From positions 1 through 64,000 of the forward strand of contig JAZRGV010000023.1 in assembly GCA_045644465.1 (NCBI GenBank): DNA of 64,000 nt. Reading direction: 5' to 3'. The notes under the pieces were generated by a model, which ran no database searches, was not told the origin of the DNA, and worked only from the letters and a program-made list of their open reading frames with translations. This DNA is from HGM04593 sp045644465 (GTDB lineage Bacteria; Bacteroidota; Bacteroidia; Bacteroidales; Bacteroidaceae). Below are positions 45,415-54,135 of this stretch, one piece after another (position 1 is the stretch's first letter; each line of letters begins with the position of its first letter). Position numbers and translations under genes: made by a program.

Positions 45415-46299
45415 ATGGTTGAAAACACTTCATCGCTTTTTAAAAAAGTGCCGTCGTATATGCTCGAAAAGAGAAATCAAATAATAATGGTTCTCTTTGT
45501 TTCGGTATTTGCGATTATCTTTATTAATATATACAAGCCTTTTGGTTCTGATAAATGGATTGGTGTTGGTGATATCACAGATACCATGTATTTTGTGTGG
45601 TCAACACTTCTTGTTACCATTGGTATGCTTGTTGTTGCCGGCAGTCGTATTGTTATGTACAAAGTGTCGCGTCGCCCCGATCATAAGATTACCTATCTTG
45701 GTTATATTCTGTGGGTTTTTCTTGAGCTTGTGCTACTTTCTGGTTCTTTTACACTGATTGCTCTTATTGTTGGTCAGAACCTTAATTTTGCAGCGCACGA
45801 TCCTTTGAATGTCTTTATCAATGCCATGCAGAATACTACGTTTATCATAGGTATTCCTTATTTTATTTGTGTATTCTATTTCTCATATAGTGAGCGTTCG
45901 GCAAAATTGAAGGCGCTTATGAGCGAGAATATAGGTTTTAAATCTAATAATCTTGTATCGATACGTGATTCGCGCGGTGTGCTTCAGCTTTCTGTAGCAA
46001 AGGAGAATTTGCTTTATATTGAGTCGGCCGATAATTATATATGTATATGGTATCATAAAAATGATATGCTCAAAAAGCAACTTATGCGTATAACAATGAA
46101 AGAGATAAGTGATCAGCTTGCCGATACCAATATAGTGCGTTGCCATCGTTCGTATATGGTAAATCTGGACCTTGTAAAGGTTATGCGTCGCGAGAAAGAG
46201 AATCTCTTTCTTGAACTTTGTGTGGCCGGTGTTAAAGAGATTCCTATTTCAAAGACATATGGCGAGAATGTGTTGCGCCGTCTTGTTCCCATTGCATAA
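45415..46299 (+). CDS. Membrane-bound LytTR transcriptional regulator (294 aa)
   Basis: Four hydrophobic helices lie in residues 20-160 and a LytTR DNA-binding domain at about 190-290, recognised by ENLLYIESADNYICIWY and NIVRCHRSYMVNLDLV. This one-component, membrane-anchored form is frequent in Bacteroidota and presumably senses an envelope or membrane signal. It has no receiver domain and no histidine kinase neighbour. purN follows after 20 bp. Target genes cannot be told. Confidence 0.9.
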   Translation: MVENTSSLFKKVPSYMLEKRNQIIMVLFVSVFAIIFINIYKPFGSDKWIGVGDITDTMYFVWSTLLVTIGMLVVAGSRIVMYKVSRRPDHKITYLGYILWVFLELVLLSGSFTLIALIVGQNLNFAAHDPLNVFINAMQNTTFIIGIPYFICVFYFSYSERSAKLKALMSENIGFKSNNLVSIRDSRGVLQLSVAKENLLYIESADNYICIWYHKNDMLKKQLMRITMKEISDQLADTNIVRCHRSYMVNLDLVKVMRREKENLFLELCVAGVKEIPISKTYGENVLRRLVPIA

Positions 46300-46319
46300 A
46301 TAATTTAAAATATATTACC

Positions 46320-46892
46320 GTGAAAAAAATTGCAATTTTAGCGTCGGGTAGTGGCTCTAATGCTGAGAATATAGCCAACTACTTTAATGGTTCAAGCTAT
46401 GCCGAGGTTTCGTTTGTCATAGCAAATAACCCTAATGCATTTGTTCTTGAGCGTGCCAAACGTTTGGGTATAGAGTCGGCAGTTGTTACGAAAGATGAGT
46501 TTAAAGCTGCTGATAGTGTTATTGCTATGCTGCAAGAGCGTGATATTGATTTCGTTGTTCTTGCCGGTTTTCTGTTGCTCGTTCCGCAAAAACTTATACA
46601 GGCCTATCCTGGTAGAATTGTTAATATACATCCTGCATTGTTACCAAAGCATGGTGGCAAGGGTATGTATGGCGATAATGTACATAAAGCAGTTGTTGCT
46701 TGTGGCGATACTGAAAGTGGTATTACAATACATCTTATTGATGAGCACTACGATAAGGGTACAACATTCTTTCAGGCAAAATGTCCTGTGTTGCCAACCG
46801 ATACTTATGAGGATGTAGCAACGAAGGTGCATGCGCTCGAATATGAGCATTTTCCTCATGTGATAGAAGAGATACTCCGTACGCTCGATTAA
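46320..46892 (+). CDS. purN: Phosphoribosylglycinamide formyltransferase
   Basis: Transfers a formyl group from 10-formyl-THF to GAR, the third step of purine synthesis. It is 190 residues, normal length, and starts with GTG at 46320 (VKKIAILASGSGSNAENI). Typical motifs are LAGFLLLVP, NIHPALLPKHGGKGMYG with catalytic Asn and His, and GITIHLIDEHYDKG with catalytic Asp. It follows the LytTR gene by 20 bp and ends at a bidirectional terminator. Confidence 0.96.
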   Translation: MKKIAILASGSGSNAENIANYFNGSSYAEVSFVIANNPNAFVLERAKRLGIESAVVTKDEFKAADSVIAMLQERDIDFVVLAGFLLLVPQKLIQAYPGRIVNIHPALLPKHGGKGMYGDNVHKAVVACGDTESGITIHLIDEHYDKGTTFFQAKCPVLPTDTYEDVATKVHALEYEHFPHVIEEILRTLD

Positions 46893-46912
46893 AAACAAAC
46901 TACAAGCATTTA

Positions 46913-46957
46913 AATAAAACCTTGAAAGTTGGATAAGAACTTTTGAGGTTTATTTTA
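46913..46957. terminator. Imperfect bidirectional terminator between purN and GNAT gene
   Basis: AATAAAACCTTGAAAGTT pairs with AACTTTTGAGGTTTATT allowing two mismatches around a 7-nt loop, with T-rich sequence on both outer sides. It overlaps the last codons of the GNAT gene. Confidence 0.65.
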
Positions 46958-47516
46958 TTGCCTGTAGATGCCACATCTTGTGTCCTAAAAAAGTCTTTGT
47001 TCCAACGCGGCTAAACCCTAACGATGTGTATAGTGCTTCTGCGTTTGGATTGTTGTAATCTACGATAAGTCCAACACGCTTATGTCCTGCCGAGAAAGCT
47101 CTGTCGCATAGCGCGTTGACGAGCTTGCGTCCAATTCCTATGCCGCGATGTTCTGGTAAGACGGCTAATGAGTCGAGATAGAATTCTCCGCTTTCTGTTT
47201 CGTCAGGGATAGACGGCGTGCGTCCTAAGTGGGAATGTATTATTGAGTAGGTTGTGTTCCTGAGTTCATGTAGCTTTGCACCGTCGTATCCTATGACTGC
47301 GCCAACAGCGGTACCGTCAATCTCTGCAATGAGAGTGTTGAGAAAACTGTATTGTGAGTGTTCGTCCTCTGCAATCTTTGTGAAGAGTGAGATGTAGTTC
47401 TCGCCGCAATAATTTTTAAGGGCGTTCTCGTCTCCAATGGCTATAGCTACAACTTGGGCTATAATAGGAGCGTCGCTTTTTTGGGCCGGGCGTATGTTGA
47501 TTGTAGGGTGTTGCAT
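46950..47516 (-). CDS. GNAT family N-acetyltransferase (188 aa)
   Basis: An acetyl-CoA-dependent acyltransferase. The core GNAT fold is clear: FYLDSLAVLPEHRGIGIGRKLVNALCD contains the acetyl-CoA-binding R-G-x-G-x-G/A loop, followed by VGLIVDYNNPNAEALYTSLGF, the typical beta-5 and alpha-4 region. Substrate unknown. It is convergent with purN. Its upstream region leads toward the tRNA array in the opposite direction. Confidence 0.92.
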   Translation of the reverse strand: MQHPTINIRPAQKSDAPIIAQVVAIAIGDENALKNYCGENYISLFTKIAEDEHSQYSFLNTLIAEIDGTAVGAVIGYDGAKLHELRNTTYSIIHSHLGRTPSIPDETESGEFYLDSLAVLPEHRGIGIGRKLVNALCDRAFSAGHKRVGLIVDYNNPNAEALYTSLGFSRVGTKTFLGHKMWHLQAIK

Positions 47517-47694
47517 ATTTTTTTTCTTACGATTGTAAAGTTAAGTGTTTTTTGCTTATCAATGCTGGTAATTACTGCTATTTTTGCTGCATGAGTGTTG
47601 ATGAAATAAAAAATCTTTGTTTTTAACGTAATTTTTTGTGGATTTTATTTGCAGATTAAGATTTTTGAACTACCTTTGCACCCGTTAAGCAAAA
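47517..47694. other. Intergenic region upstream of the tRNA array
   Basis: This AT-rich stretch separates the divergent GNAT gene and tRNA array. A well-formed plus-strand promoter at 47648-47678 is described separately. Nothing else is seen. Confidence 0.6.
47648..47678 (+). promoter_or_regulatory. Promoter of the tRNA-Gly/tRNA-Leu array
   Basis: TTTG (47648-47651), 19-bp spacer, TACCTTTG (47671-47678), an exact consensus match. It directly precedes the first leader repeat; the first tRNA begins 184 bp after the -7 box. Confidence 0.85.
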
Positions 47695-47861
47695 CGCAGT
47701 ATTCTTGTTGCCAGCGAGTGGGAAAAGGTATTTTCACGCAATGAGCGCAGCAGAAATGCCAAGTTTGAAAAGTTGAATGCGGAATTTTCGTTGCCAGCGA
47801 GTGGGAAAAGCTGTTTTCACGTAACGAGCGCAGCAGAAAATGCCAAATTTACGAAGTAAAT
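47695..47861 (+). repeat. Leader repeat units 1 and 2 (about 84 and 83 bp)
   Basis: Unit 1 (about 47695-47778, degenerate at its start) and unit 2 (47779-47861). Each has the core CGTTGCCAGCGAGTGGGAAAA, a short variable centre, TTTTCACGCAACGAGCG and CAGCAGAAAATGCC. CGTTGC/GCAACG and GGGAAAA/TTTTC pair into a hairpin. Unit 2 ends at the first base of tRNA-Gly 1. Confidence 0.9.
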
Positions 47862-47934
47862 GCGGAAATAGCTCAGTTGGTAGAGCATAACCTTGCCAAG
47901 GTTAGGGTCGCGAGTTCGAGCCTCGTTTTCCGCT
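47862..47934 (+). tRNA. tRNA-Gly (anticodon GCC), copy 1
   Basis: A 73-nt cloverleaf with acceptor GCGGAAA/TTTCCGC, D-arm GCTCAGTTGGTAGAGC, anticodon arm AACCTTGCCAAGGTT and T-arm CGCGAGTTCGAGCCTCG (one weak pair), discriminator T. CCA is not encoded. Identical in sequence to copies 2 and 3. Confidence 0.97.
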
Positions 47935-48020
47935 CTCTTTGAAATAATGATTTTAGTTGCAAAGCACAATTACGTTGTAATGCAGGATTTGTAAATGCTA
48001 AGTTTACGAACAGGTTGAAT

Positions 48021-48187
48021 GCGGGATTTTCGTTGCCAACGAGTGAGAAAAGATATTTTCACGCAACGAGCGCAGCAGAAGATGCCAAGTTTGAAAGATT
48101 GAATGCGGAATTTTCGTTGCCAACGAGTGGGAAAATTTATTTTCACGCAACGAGTGCAGCAGAAAATGCCAAGTTTACGAAGTAAAC
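48021..48187 (+). repeat. Leader repeat units 3 and 4
   Basis: Unit 3 (48021-48104, starting GCGGGA) and unit 4 (48105-48187), same structure as units 1-2 with CCAACGAG in place of CCAGCGAG. Unit 4 abuts tRNA-Gly 2 with no gap. Confidence 0.9.
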
Positions 48188-48260
48188 GCGGAAATAGCTC
48201 AGTTGGTAGAGCATAACCTTGCCAAGGTTAGGGTCGCGAGTTCGAGCCTCGTTTTCCGCT
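48188..48260 (+). tRNA. tRNA-Gly (anticodon GCC), copy 2
   Basis: Identical 73-nt cloverleaf to copy 1. tRNA-Leu(CAG) follows after 13 bp. Confidence 0.97.
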
Positions 48261-48273
48261 CTCGGATATGCAA

Positions 48274-48354
48274 GCCCAGGTGGCGGAATGGTAGACGCGC
48301 TCGTTTCAGGTGCGAGTGTTGAGAGACGTGCAGGTTCGAGTCCTGTTCTGGGCA
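48274..48354 (+). tRNA. tRNA-Leu (anticodon CAG)
   Basis: Class II tRNA with acceptor GCCCAGG/TCTGGGC, D-loop AATGG, anticodon stem CTCGT/GCGAG with loop TTCAGGT, a long variable arm (TGTTGAGAGACG region) and T-loop TTCGAGT. Discriminator A. Confidence 0.96.
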
Positions 48355-48380
48355 CGTAAGAATGTTTTGTAAAAAATAAT

Positions 48381-48464
48381 GGAGAAGTGGCGGAATTGGT
48401 AGACGCGCTACTTTGAGGGGGTAGTGGCCGTTGGGTCGTGTGAGTTCGAGTCTCATCTTCTTCA
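48381..48464 (+). tRNA. tRNA-Leu (anticodon GAG)
   Basis: Class II tRNA with acceptor GGAGAAG/CTTCTTC, anticodon stem CTACT/GGTAG with loop TTGAGGG, variable arm TGGCCGTTGGGTCG and T-arm TGTGAGTTCGAGTCTCA. Discriminator A. Confidence 0.95.
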
Positions 48465-48493
48465 CTAAAACTAAAATTTAAATTAATGCAAAC

Positions 48494-48576
48494 GCGGAAT
48501 TTTCGTTGCCAGCGAGTGGGAAAATTTATTTTCACGCAACGAGCGCAGCAGAAAATCTTGTATTTGCGAAGCAAAT
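48494..48576 (+). repeat. Leader repeat unit 5 (83 bp)
   Basis: Same hairpin core; the end differs (AATCTTGTATTTGCGAAGCAAAT). It abuts tRNA-Gly 3. Confidence 0.9.
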
Positions 48577-48649
48577 GCGGAAATAGCTCAGTTGGTAGAG
48601 CATAACCTTGCCAAGGTTAGGGTCGCGAGTTCGAGCCTCGTTTTCCGCT
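48577..48649 (+). tRNA. tRNA-Gly (anticodon GCC), copy 3
   Basis: Identical to copies 1 and 2. It is the last intact glycine tRNA in the array and has its own terminator 5 bp downstream. Confidence 0.97.
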
Positions 48650-48653
48650 CTAG

Positions 48654-48680
48654 AAAGACAACCATTTGGTTGTCTTTTTT
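48654..48680 (+). terminator. Terminator after tRNA-Gly copy 3
   Basis: AAAGACAACC / GGTTGTCTTT stem, loop ATTT, then T-run. Two close copies follow the interrupted tRNA copies. Confidence 0.88.
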
Positions 48681-48729
48681 ATTTTCATACAACTGGCGCA
48701 GCAGAAAATCTCGTATTTGCGAAGCAAAT
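48681..48729 (+). repeat. Partial leader repeat unit 6 (49 bp)
   Basis: The 3' half of the leader repeat only (from TTTTCATACAACTGGCGCAG). The hairpin 5' arm is missing, replaced by the preceding terminator. It abuts interrupted tRNA-Gly copy 4. Confidence 0.8.
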
Positions 48730-48912
48730 GCGGAAATAGCTCGGTTGGTAGAGCATAACTTTGCCCCAAAAAGAATAAGGATGATAGCATTTACAACTTG
48801 TTGTTAATGTTAGGGTCGCGAGTTCGAGCCTCGTTGTTGTTTTACGATTTCCTTCTCGCTCGGCATTGTAAACGAGATTTCCAATGCTCTCGCTTACTCA
48901 GGAAATTCCGCT
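48730..48912 (+). pseudogene. Interrupted tRNA-Gly, copy 4
   Basis: The segments of tRNA-Gly are present in order but split by two insertions. The 5' part runs 48730-48765 to just after the anticodon GCC, with changes in the D-loop (CTCGG) and anticodon stem (AACTTT). A 43-nt insert (48766-48808, beginning CCAAAAAGAATAAGG) replaces the AAG after the anticodon. The T-arm (48809-48835) is intact. Then comes a 69-bp repeat (48837-48905), and finally TTCCGCT (48906-48912), the acceptor 3' strand. No group I intron core is possible in 43 nt, so a non-functional copy is most likely. Confidence 0.8.
48837..48905 (+). repeat. 69-bp secondary repeat, copy 1 (inside tRNA-Gly copy 4)
   Basis: Starts TTGTTTTACGATTTCC and ends CTCAGGAAA. 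Internal inverted pairs: TCTCG/CGAGA, GGCATTG/CAATGCT and ATTTCC/GGAAAT. Two more copies lie in tRNA-Gly copy 5. Confidence 0.85.
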
Positions 48913-48916
48913 CTAG

Positions 48917-48943
48917 AAAGACAACCAAATGGTTGTCTTTTTT
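48917..48943 (+). terminator. Terminator after interrupted tRNA-Gly copy 4
   Basis: Same AAAGACAACC/GGTTGTCTTT stem as 48654-48680 with loop AAAT. Confidence 0.85.
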
Positions 48944-49160
48944 ATTTTCATACAACGAGCGCAGCAGAAGATGCCAAGTTTGAAAGATTGAATGCGGAAT
49001 TTTCGTTGCCAGCGAGTGAGAAAATTTATTTTCGCACAACGAGCGCAGCAGAAGATGCCAAGTTTGAAAAGTTGAATGCGGAATTTTCGTTGCCAGCGAG
49101 TGGGAAAAATTATTTTCACGCAACGAGTGCAGCAGAAAATGCCAAGTTTACGTAGTAAAC
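48944..49160 (+). repeat. Leader repeat units 7 (partial), 8 and 9
   Basis: Unit 7 (48944-48993) is a 3' half; units 8 (48994-49077) and 9 (49078-49160) are full length. Unit 9 abuts interrupted tRNA-Gly copy 5. Long minus-strand frames crossing this stretch repeat every 28 codons because of the units and are not genes. Confidence 0.88.
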
Positions 49161-49412
49161 GCGGAAATAGCTCATTTGGTAGAGCATAACCTTGCCCCAA
49201 AAAGAATAAGGATGATAGCATTTACAACTTCTTGTTAATGCTAGGGTCGCTAGTTCGGGCCTCGTTGTTGTTTTACGATTTCCTTCTCGCTCGGCATTGT
49301 AAACGAGATTTCCAATGCTTTCGCTTACTCAGGAAATTGTTTTACGATTTCCTTCTCGCTCGGCATTGTAAACGAGATTTCCAATGCTCTCGCTTACTCA
49401 GGAAATTCCGCT
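49161..49412 (+). pseudogene. Interrupted tRNA-Gly, copy 5
   Basis: Same interruption plan as copy 4: 5' part to the anticodon (49161-49196; D-loop CTCATTTGG), the 43-nt insert (49197-49239), T-arm with three substitutions (CTAGGGTCGCTAGTTCGGGCC), then two tandem 69-bp repeats (49268-49405) and the acceptor end TTCCGCT. More decayed than copy 4, consistent with a later duplication that has since drifted, or an older one under no selection. Confidence 0.8.
49268..49405 (+). repeat. 69-bp secondary repeat, tandem copies 2 and 3
   Basis: Two head-to-tail copies (49268-49336 and 49337-49405) differing at a single base (CTTTCG versus CTCTCG). Same sequence as 48837-48905. Confidence 0.9.
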
Positions 49413-49415
49413 CTA

Positions 49416-49443
49416 AAAAGACAACCATTGGTTGTCTTTTTTT
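49416..49443 (+). terminator. Terminator after interrupted tRNA-Gly copy 5
   Basis: AAAAGACAACC/GGTTGTCTTTT stem with 3-nt loop ATT and a T-run. It ends the array. Confidence 0.88.
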
Positions 49444-49728
49444 GTTCTCACTTGTTGAGCCGTATAACCTTTTCTTTGAAATAATAAGGATAATAGTGCT
49501 TTTTAAATCAGGTTAAAGGTGTAGTATTTTATTAAGCAATACTTGTTCCAAAGGTCATTTTTTCTTCTTTTTCTATATATAATGTGTAAAAAAGCTGTTT
49601 TTGCTTGAAAATCATTGATTATTGTTGTATTAACAAGTGTGTAATTCGCGAAAAAATTCGTAACTTCGCATTTTATTACAAGTTACGGAATTTTGTACTT
49701 GCTGAATGACAAAAATGTAAAAACATAT
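49444..49728. other. Intergenic region between tRNA array and lepA
   Basis: AT-rich and without a gene. AATAAGGATAATAG near 49480 resembles AATAAGGATGATAG of the 43-nt tRNA insert, and may be a relic of the same sequence. The lepA promoter at 49638-49668 is listed separately. Confidence 0.5.
49638..49668 (+). promoter_or_regulatory. Putative promoter of lepA
   Basis: TGTG (49638-49641), 19-bp spacer, TAACTTCG (49661-49668). The lepA ATG follows 60 bp later. Confidence 0.6.
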
Positions 49729-51510
<1,782 letters not shown>

Positions 51511-51561
51511 AAAAATTGTCATGGCATAATGGTTGCCATATAGAATATAATAGTAAAGAAT

Positions 51562-52515
51562 ATGGGAATATTCAGTTTTTTCAGTAGAGAGAAAAAAGAG
51601 GTTCTTGACCAGGGATTGTCAAAGACCAAAGAAAGCGTTTTTGGAAAGATTGCCCGCGCCATTGCAGGCAAGAGCGAAATCGATGACGAGGTGCTTGATA
51701 ACCTCGAAGAGGTACTTGTTACATCGGATGTTGGTGTAGAGACAACATTGAAGATTATCGACCGCGTTCAGAAACGTGCTGCACGCGACAAATTTATGAA
51801 TACCGGTGAGCTTAACAAGTTGTTAAAGGATGAGATTGCTCAGCTTCTTATGGAGAACAATACAGCCGATGGCGACTCGTTCGATATTCCTGCCGGTGCG
51901 GGCAAGCCATACGTTATTATGGTTGTGGGTGTGAACGGCGTTGGTAAGACAACAACTATAGGTAAGCTCGCACATCAGTTCAAGAAGGCTGGTAAAAAGG
52001 TGTACCTTGGAGCTGCCGACACATTCCGTGCGGCAGCTGTTGAGCAGCTTGTAGAGTGGGGTCGTCGTGCCGATGTTCCTGTCATCAAACAGGGTATGGG
52101 TTCCGATCCTGCATCTGTGGCCTTCGATACTCTTTCTTCGGCAGTTGCAAATGATGCCGATGTGGTTATTATTGATACAGCCGGCCGTTTGCATAACAAG
52201 GTAGGCTTGATGAATGAGCTTACAAAGATAAAGAACGTGATGAAAAAGGTTGTACCAGGTGCTCCCGATGATGTATTGTTGGTGCTTGACGGCTCTACAG
52301 GGCAGAATGCCTTTGAGCAGGCTAAGCAGTTCACCAAGGCTACGGAAGTAACATCGCTCGCAATTACAAAACTCGATGGCACTGCAAAAGGTGGTGTTGT
52401 AATAGGTTTCAGCGACCAGTTTAAGATTCCTGTTAAATATATAGGTTTGGGCGAGGGTATCGACCATCTGCAAATATTCAACCGTGAGGAGTTTGTTGAT
52501 TCACTATTCGGATAA
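51562..52515 (+). CDS. ftsY: Signal recognition particle receptor FtsY
   Basis: Docks SRP-ribosome complexes at the membrane. The N-terminal NG helix bundle (to about residue 95) lacks the long acidic A-domain of E. coli FtsY, normal in Bacteroidota; total 317 residues. GTPase motifs: GVNGVGKTTTIGKLA, DTFRAAAVEQL, DTAGRLHNK, TKLDGTAKGG, then the closing GLGEGIDHLQIFN. rimO starts 3 bp after its stop. Confidence 0.97.
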   Translation: MGIFSFFSREKKEVLDQGLSKTKESVFGKIARAIAGKSEIDDEVLDNLEEVLVTSDVGVETTLKIIDRVQKRAARDKFMNTGELNKLLKDEIAQLLMENNTADGDSFDIPAGAGKPYVIMVVGVNGVGKTTTIGKLAHQFKKAGKKVYLGAADTFRAAAVEQLVEWGRRADVPVIKQGMGSDPASVAFDTLSSAVANDADVVIIDTAGRLHNKVGLMNELTKIKNVMKKVVPGAPDDVLLVLDGSTGQNAFEQAKQFTKATEVTSLAITKLDGTAKGGVVIGFSDQFKIPVKYIGLGEGIDHLQIFNREEFVDSLFG

Positions 52516-52518
52516 ACA

Positions 52519-53820
52519 ATGAAAAAAAATCGTGTAGATGTCATAACGATGGGTTGCTCAAAGAATCTTGTAGATTCGGAGCGTCTTATGCGTCAGTTGC
52601 AGGATTGTGGCTATGAAGTTACACACGACAGCGAAGAACCTTGTGGTGCCATTGCTGTCATAAACACTTGCGGATTTATTGGTGACGCAAAAGAAGAGTC
52701 TATAAATATGATTCTCGAGTTCTGCCAGCGCAAGGAAGAGGGTGATCTTGAGAAGTTATATGTTATGGGTTGTCTCTCAGAGCGTTATCTAACCGAGTTG
52801 CGTGAGGAGATATCACAAGTTGATAAGTTCTATGGCAAATTCAATTGGACCGAACTAATAAGTGACCTAAAAAAAGAGTACAACGATAAAATAGCACAGG
52901 AACGAGTGCTTACAACCCCAGGGCATTATGCATATCTCAAGATTTCCGAAGGATGTAACCGTCGTTGTGCATATTGTGCTATACCTATTATAACAGGCCC
53001 GCACAAATCCCGCCCTATGGAGGAGATTCTTGATGAGGTGCGTTATCTTGTATCAAAAGGAGTCAAGGAGTTTCAGATTATAGCACAGGAACTTACATTC
53101 TATGGCGTGGATTTGTACAAGAAACAAACCATAGCAGAACTTGTTGAAAGAATCTCCGATATCGAGGGCGTTGAGTGGATACGTTTGCACTATGCCTATC
53201 CATCGAACTTCCCTTACGATCTTTTGCGTGTGATGCGTGAGAGAAAGAATGTATGTAAGTACCTTGATATCGCATTGCAGCATGTAAGCACAAAGATGCT
53301 AAAAAAGATGTTACGCAATGTTACAAAGGAGGATACATACGCGCTTGTGGAGCGAATGCGCAACGAGGTACCCGGTATATGTCTTAGAACAACAATGATG
53401 GTTGGTTTTCCGGGCGAGACCGAAAAAGACTTCGAAGAACTTATGGATTTTATCAAATGGGCGAAGTTCGATCGTCTTGGTGCATTTGCATACAGCGAGG
53501 AAGAGGGTACATATGCCGGTGAGAACTATCGAGACAATGTGTCGAAGAAGAAAAAACAAGAGCGTCTCGACCGCTTGATGGAGATGCAGCAACGCATATC
53601 TACAAAGCTCAACGAAGCAAAGATAGGTAATGTGTACAAGACAATTATCGATAGGGTAGAAGGTGATTACTATATAGGACGTACCGAGTTCGACTCACCC
53701 GATGTAGATACCGAGGTACTTGTAAATGTTGCCGAGGGCGAATTACAGATAGGCTCGTTCTATAATGTGCGTATAACCGATGCGACAGAATTCGACCTTA
53801 TGGGAACTTTGGAACAATGA
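52519..53820 (+). CDS. rimO: Ribosomal protein S12 methylthiotransferase
   Basis: A radical-SAM enzyme adding a methylthio group to an aspartate of ribosomal protein S12. It is 433 residues with an N-terminal UPF0004 domain (TMGCSKNLVDSE; conserved cysteines at about 12, 48 and 82), the radical SAM cluster motif CNRRCAYC, and a C-terminal TRAM domain. RimO rather than MiaB is indicated by the CSKN start and EGTYA near residue 330. It follows ftsY by 3 bp and precedes an HU gene by 30 bp. Confidence 0.95.
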   Translation: MKKNRVDVITMGCSKNLVDSERLMRQLQDCGYEVTHDSEEPCGAIAVINTCGFIGDAKEESINMILEFCQRKEEGDLEKLYVMGCLSERYLTELREEISQVDKFYGKFNWTELISDLKKEYNDKIAQERVLTTPGHYAYLKISEGCNRRCAYCAIPIITGPHKSRPMEEILDEVRYLVSKGVKEFQIIAQELTFYGVDLYKKQTIAELVERISDIEGVEWIRLHYAYPSNFPYDLLRVMRERKNVCKYLDIALQHVSTKMLKKMLRNVTKEDTYALVERMRNEVPGICLRTTMMVGFPGETEKDFEELMDFIKWAKFDRLGAFAYSEEEGTYAGENYRDNVSKKKKQERLDRLMEMQQRISTKLNEAKIGNVYKTIIDRVEGDYYIGRTEFDSPDVDTEVLVNVAEGELQIGSFYNVRITDATEFDLMGTLEQ

Positions 53821-53850
53821 AATAACCAATCTCTTGCAAAATATAACGAT

Positions 53851-54132
53851 ATGAATAACAAGGAATTTATTGCAAAATTGGCAAAGCGATGCAATATCAC
53901 CATTGCTGAAGCTACTGCAAATGTAGATGCGTTGGTAAATGTAATGACCGACCGTCTAAAAGAGAACGACCAGTTGAATATCTCGGGCTTCGGTGTTCTT
54001 GAAGTCAAGATGCGCAAAGAGAGGTTATCGGTAAATCCAAAGACCGGACAGCGATTTCTTGTACCACCCAAAGTGGTACCATCGTTTCGTCCAAGCAACA
54101 AACTGAAAGAAAAATTCAACGAAAGGGAATAA
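53851..54132 (+). CDS. HU family DNA-binding protein (93 aa)
   Basis: A nucleoid protein that bends DNA. MNNKEFIAKLAKRCNIT begins the helical dimer part; ISGFGVLEVKMRKER and the arm NPKTGQ are followed by VVPSFRPSNKLKE, typical of HU. The full length is normal. It lies 3 bp upstream of the HU-TM-LysM gene, so both HU-fold proteins come from one transcript and may form hetero-dimers. Confidence 0.94.
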   Translation: MNNKEFIAKLAKRCNITIAEATANVDALVNVMTDRLKENDQLNISGFGVLEVKMRKERLSVNPKTGQRFLVPPKVVPSFRPSNKLKEKFNERE

Positions 54133-54135
54133 GGT

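Noticed and set aside
48766..48808. Group I intron in tRNA-Gly
   Set aside because: At 43 nt it is far below the size of a catalytic intron core, and no intron-encoded gene or P-Q-R-S elements are seen.
47695..49160. CRISPR array
   Set aside because: Repeats are 83 bp, uneven, joined without unique spacers and tied to tRNAs; no cas gene is present.
48143..49221. Minus-strand frames across the tRNA array with repeated CCARC..WQRKF peptides
   Set aside because: They arise from translating 83-bp repeats and tRNAs; the periodic peptide follows the DNA repeat and overlaps intact tRNA genes.
48592..49516. Plus-strand frames starting inside tRNA-Gly copies (for example 48592-48807)
   Set aside because: Start codons lie within tRNA sequence and frames run through terminators and 69-bp repeats, with no protein-like features.
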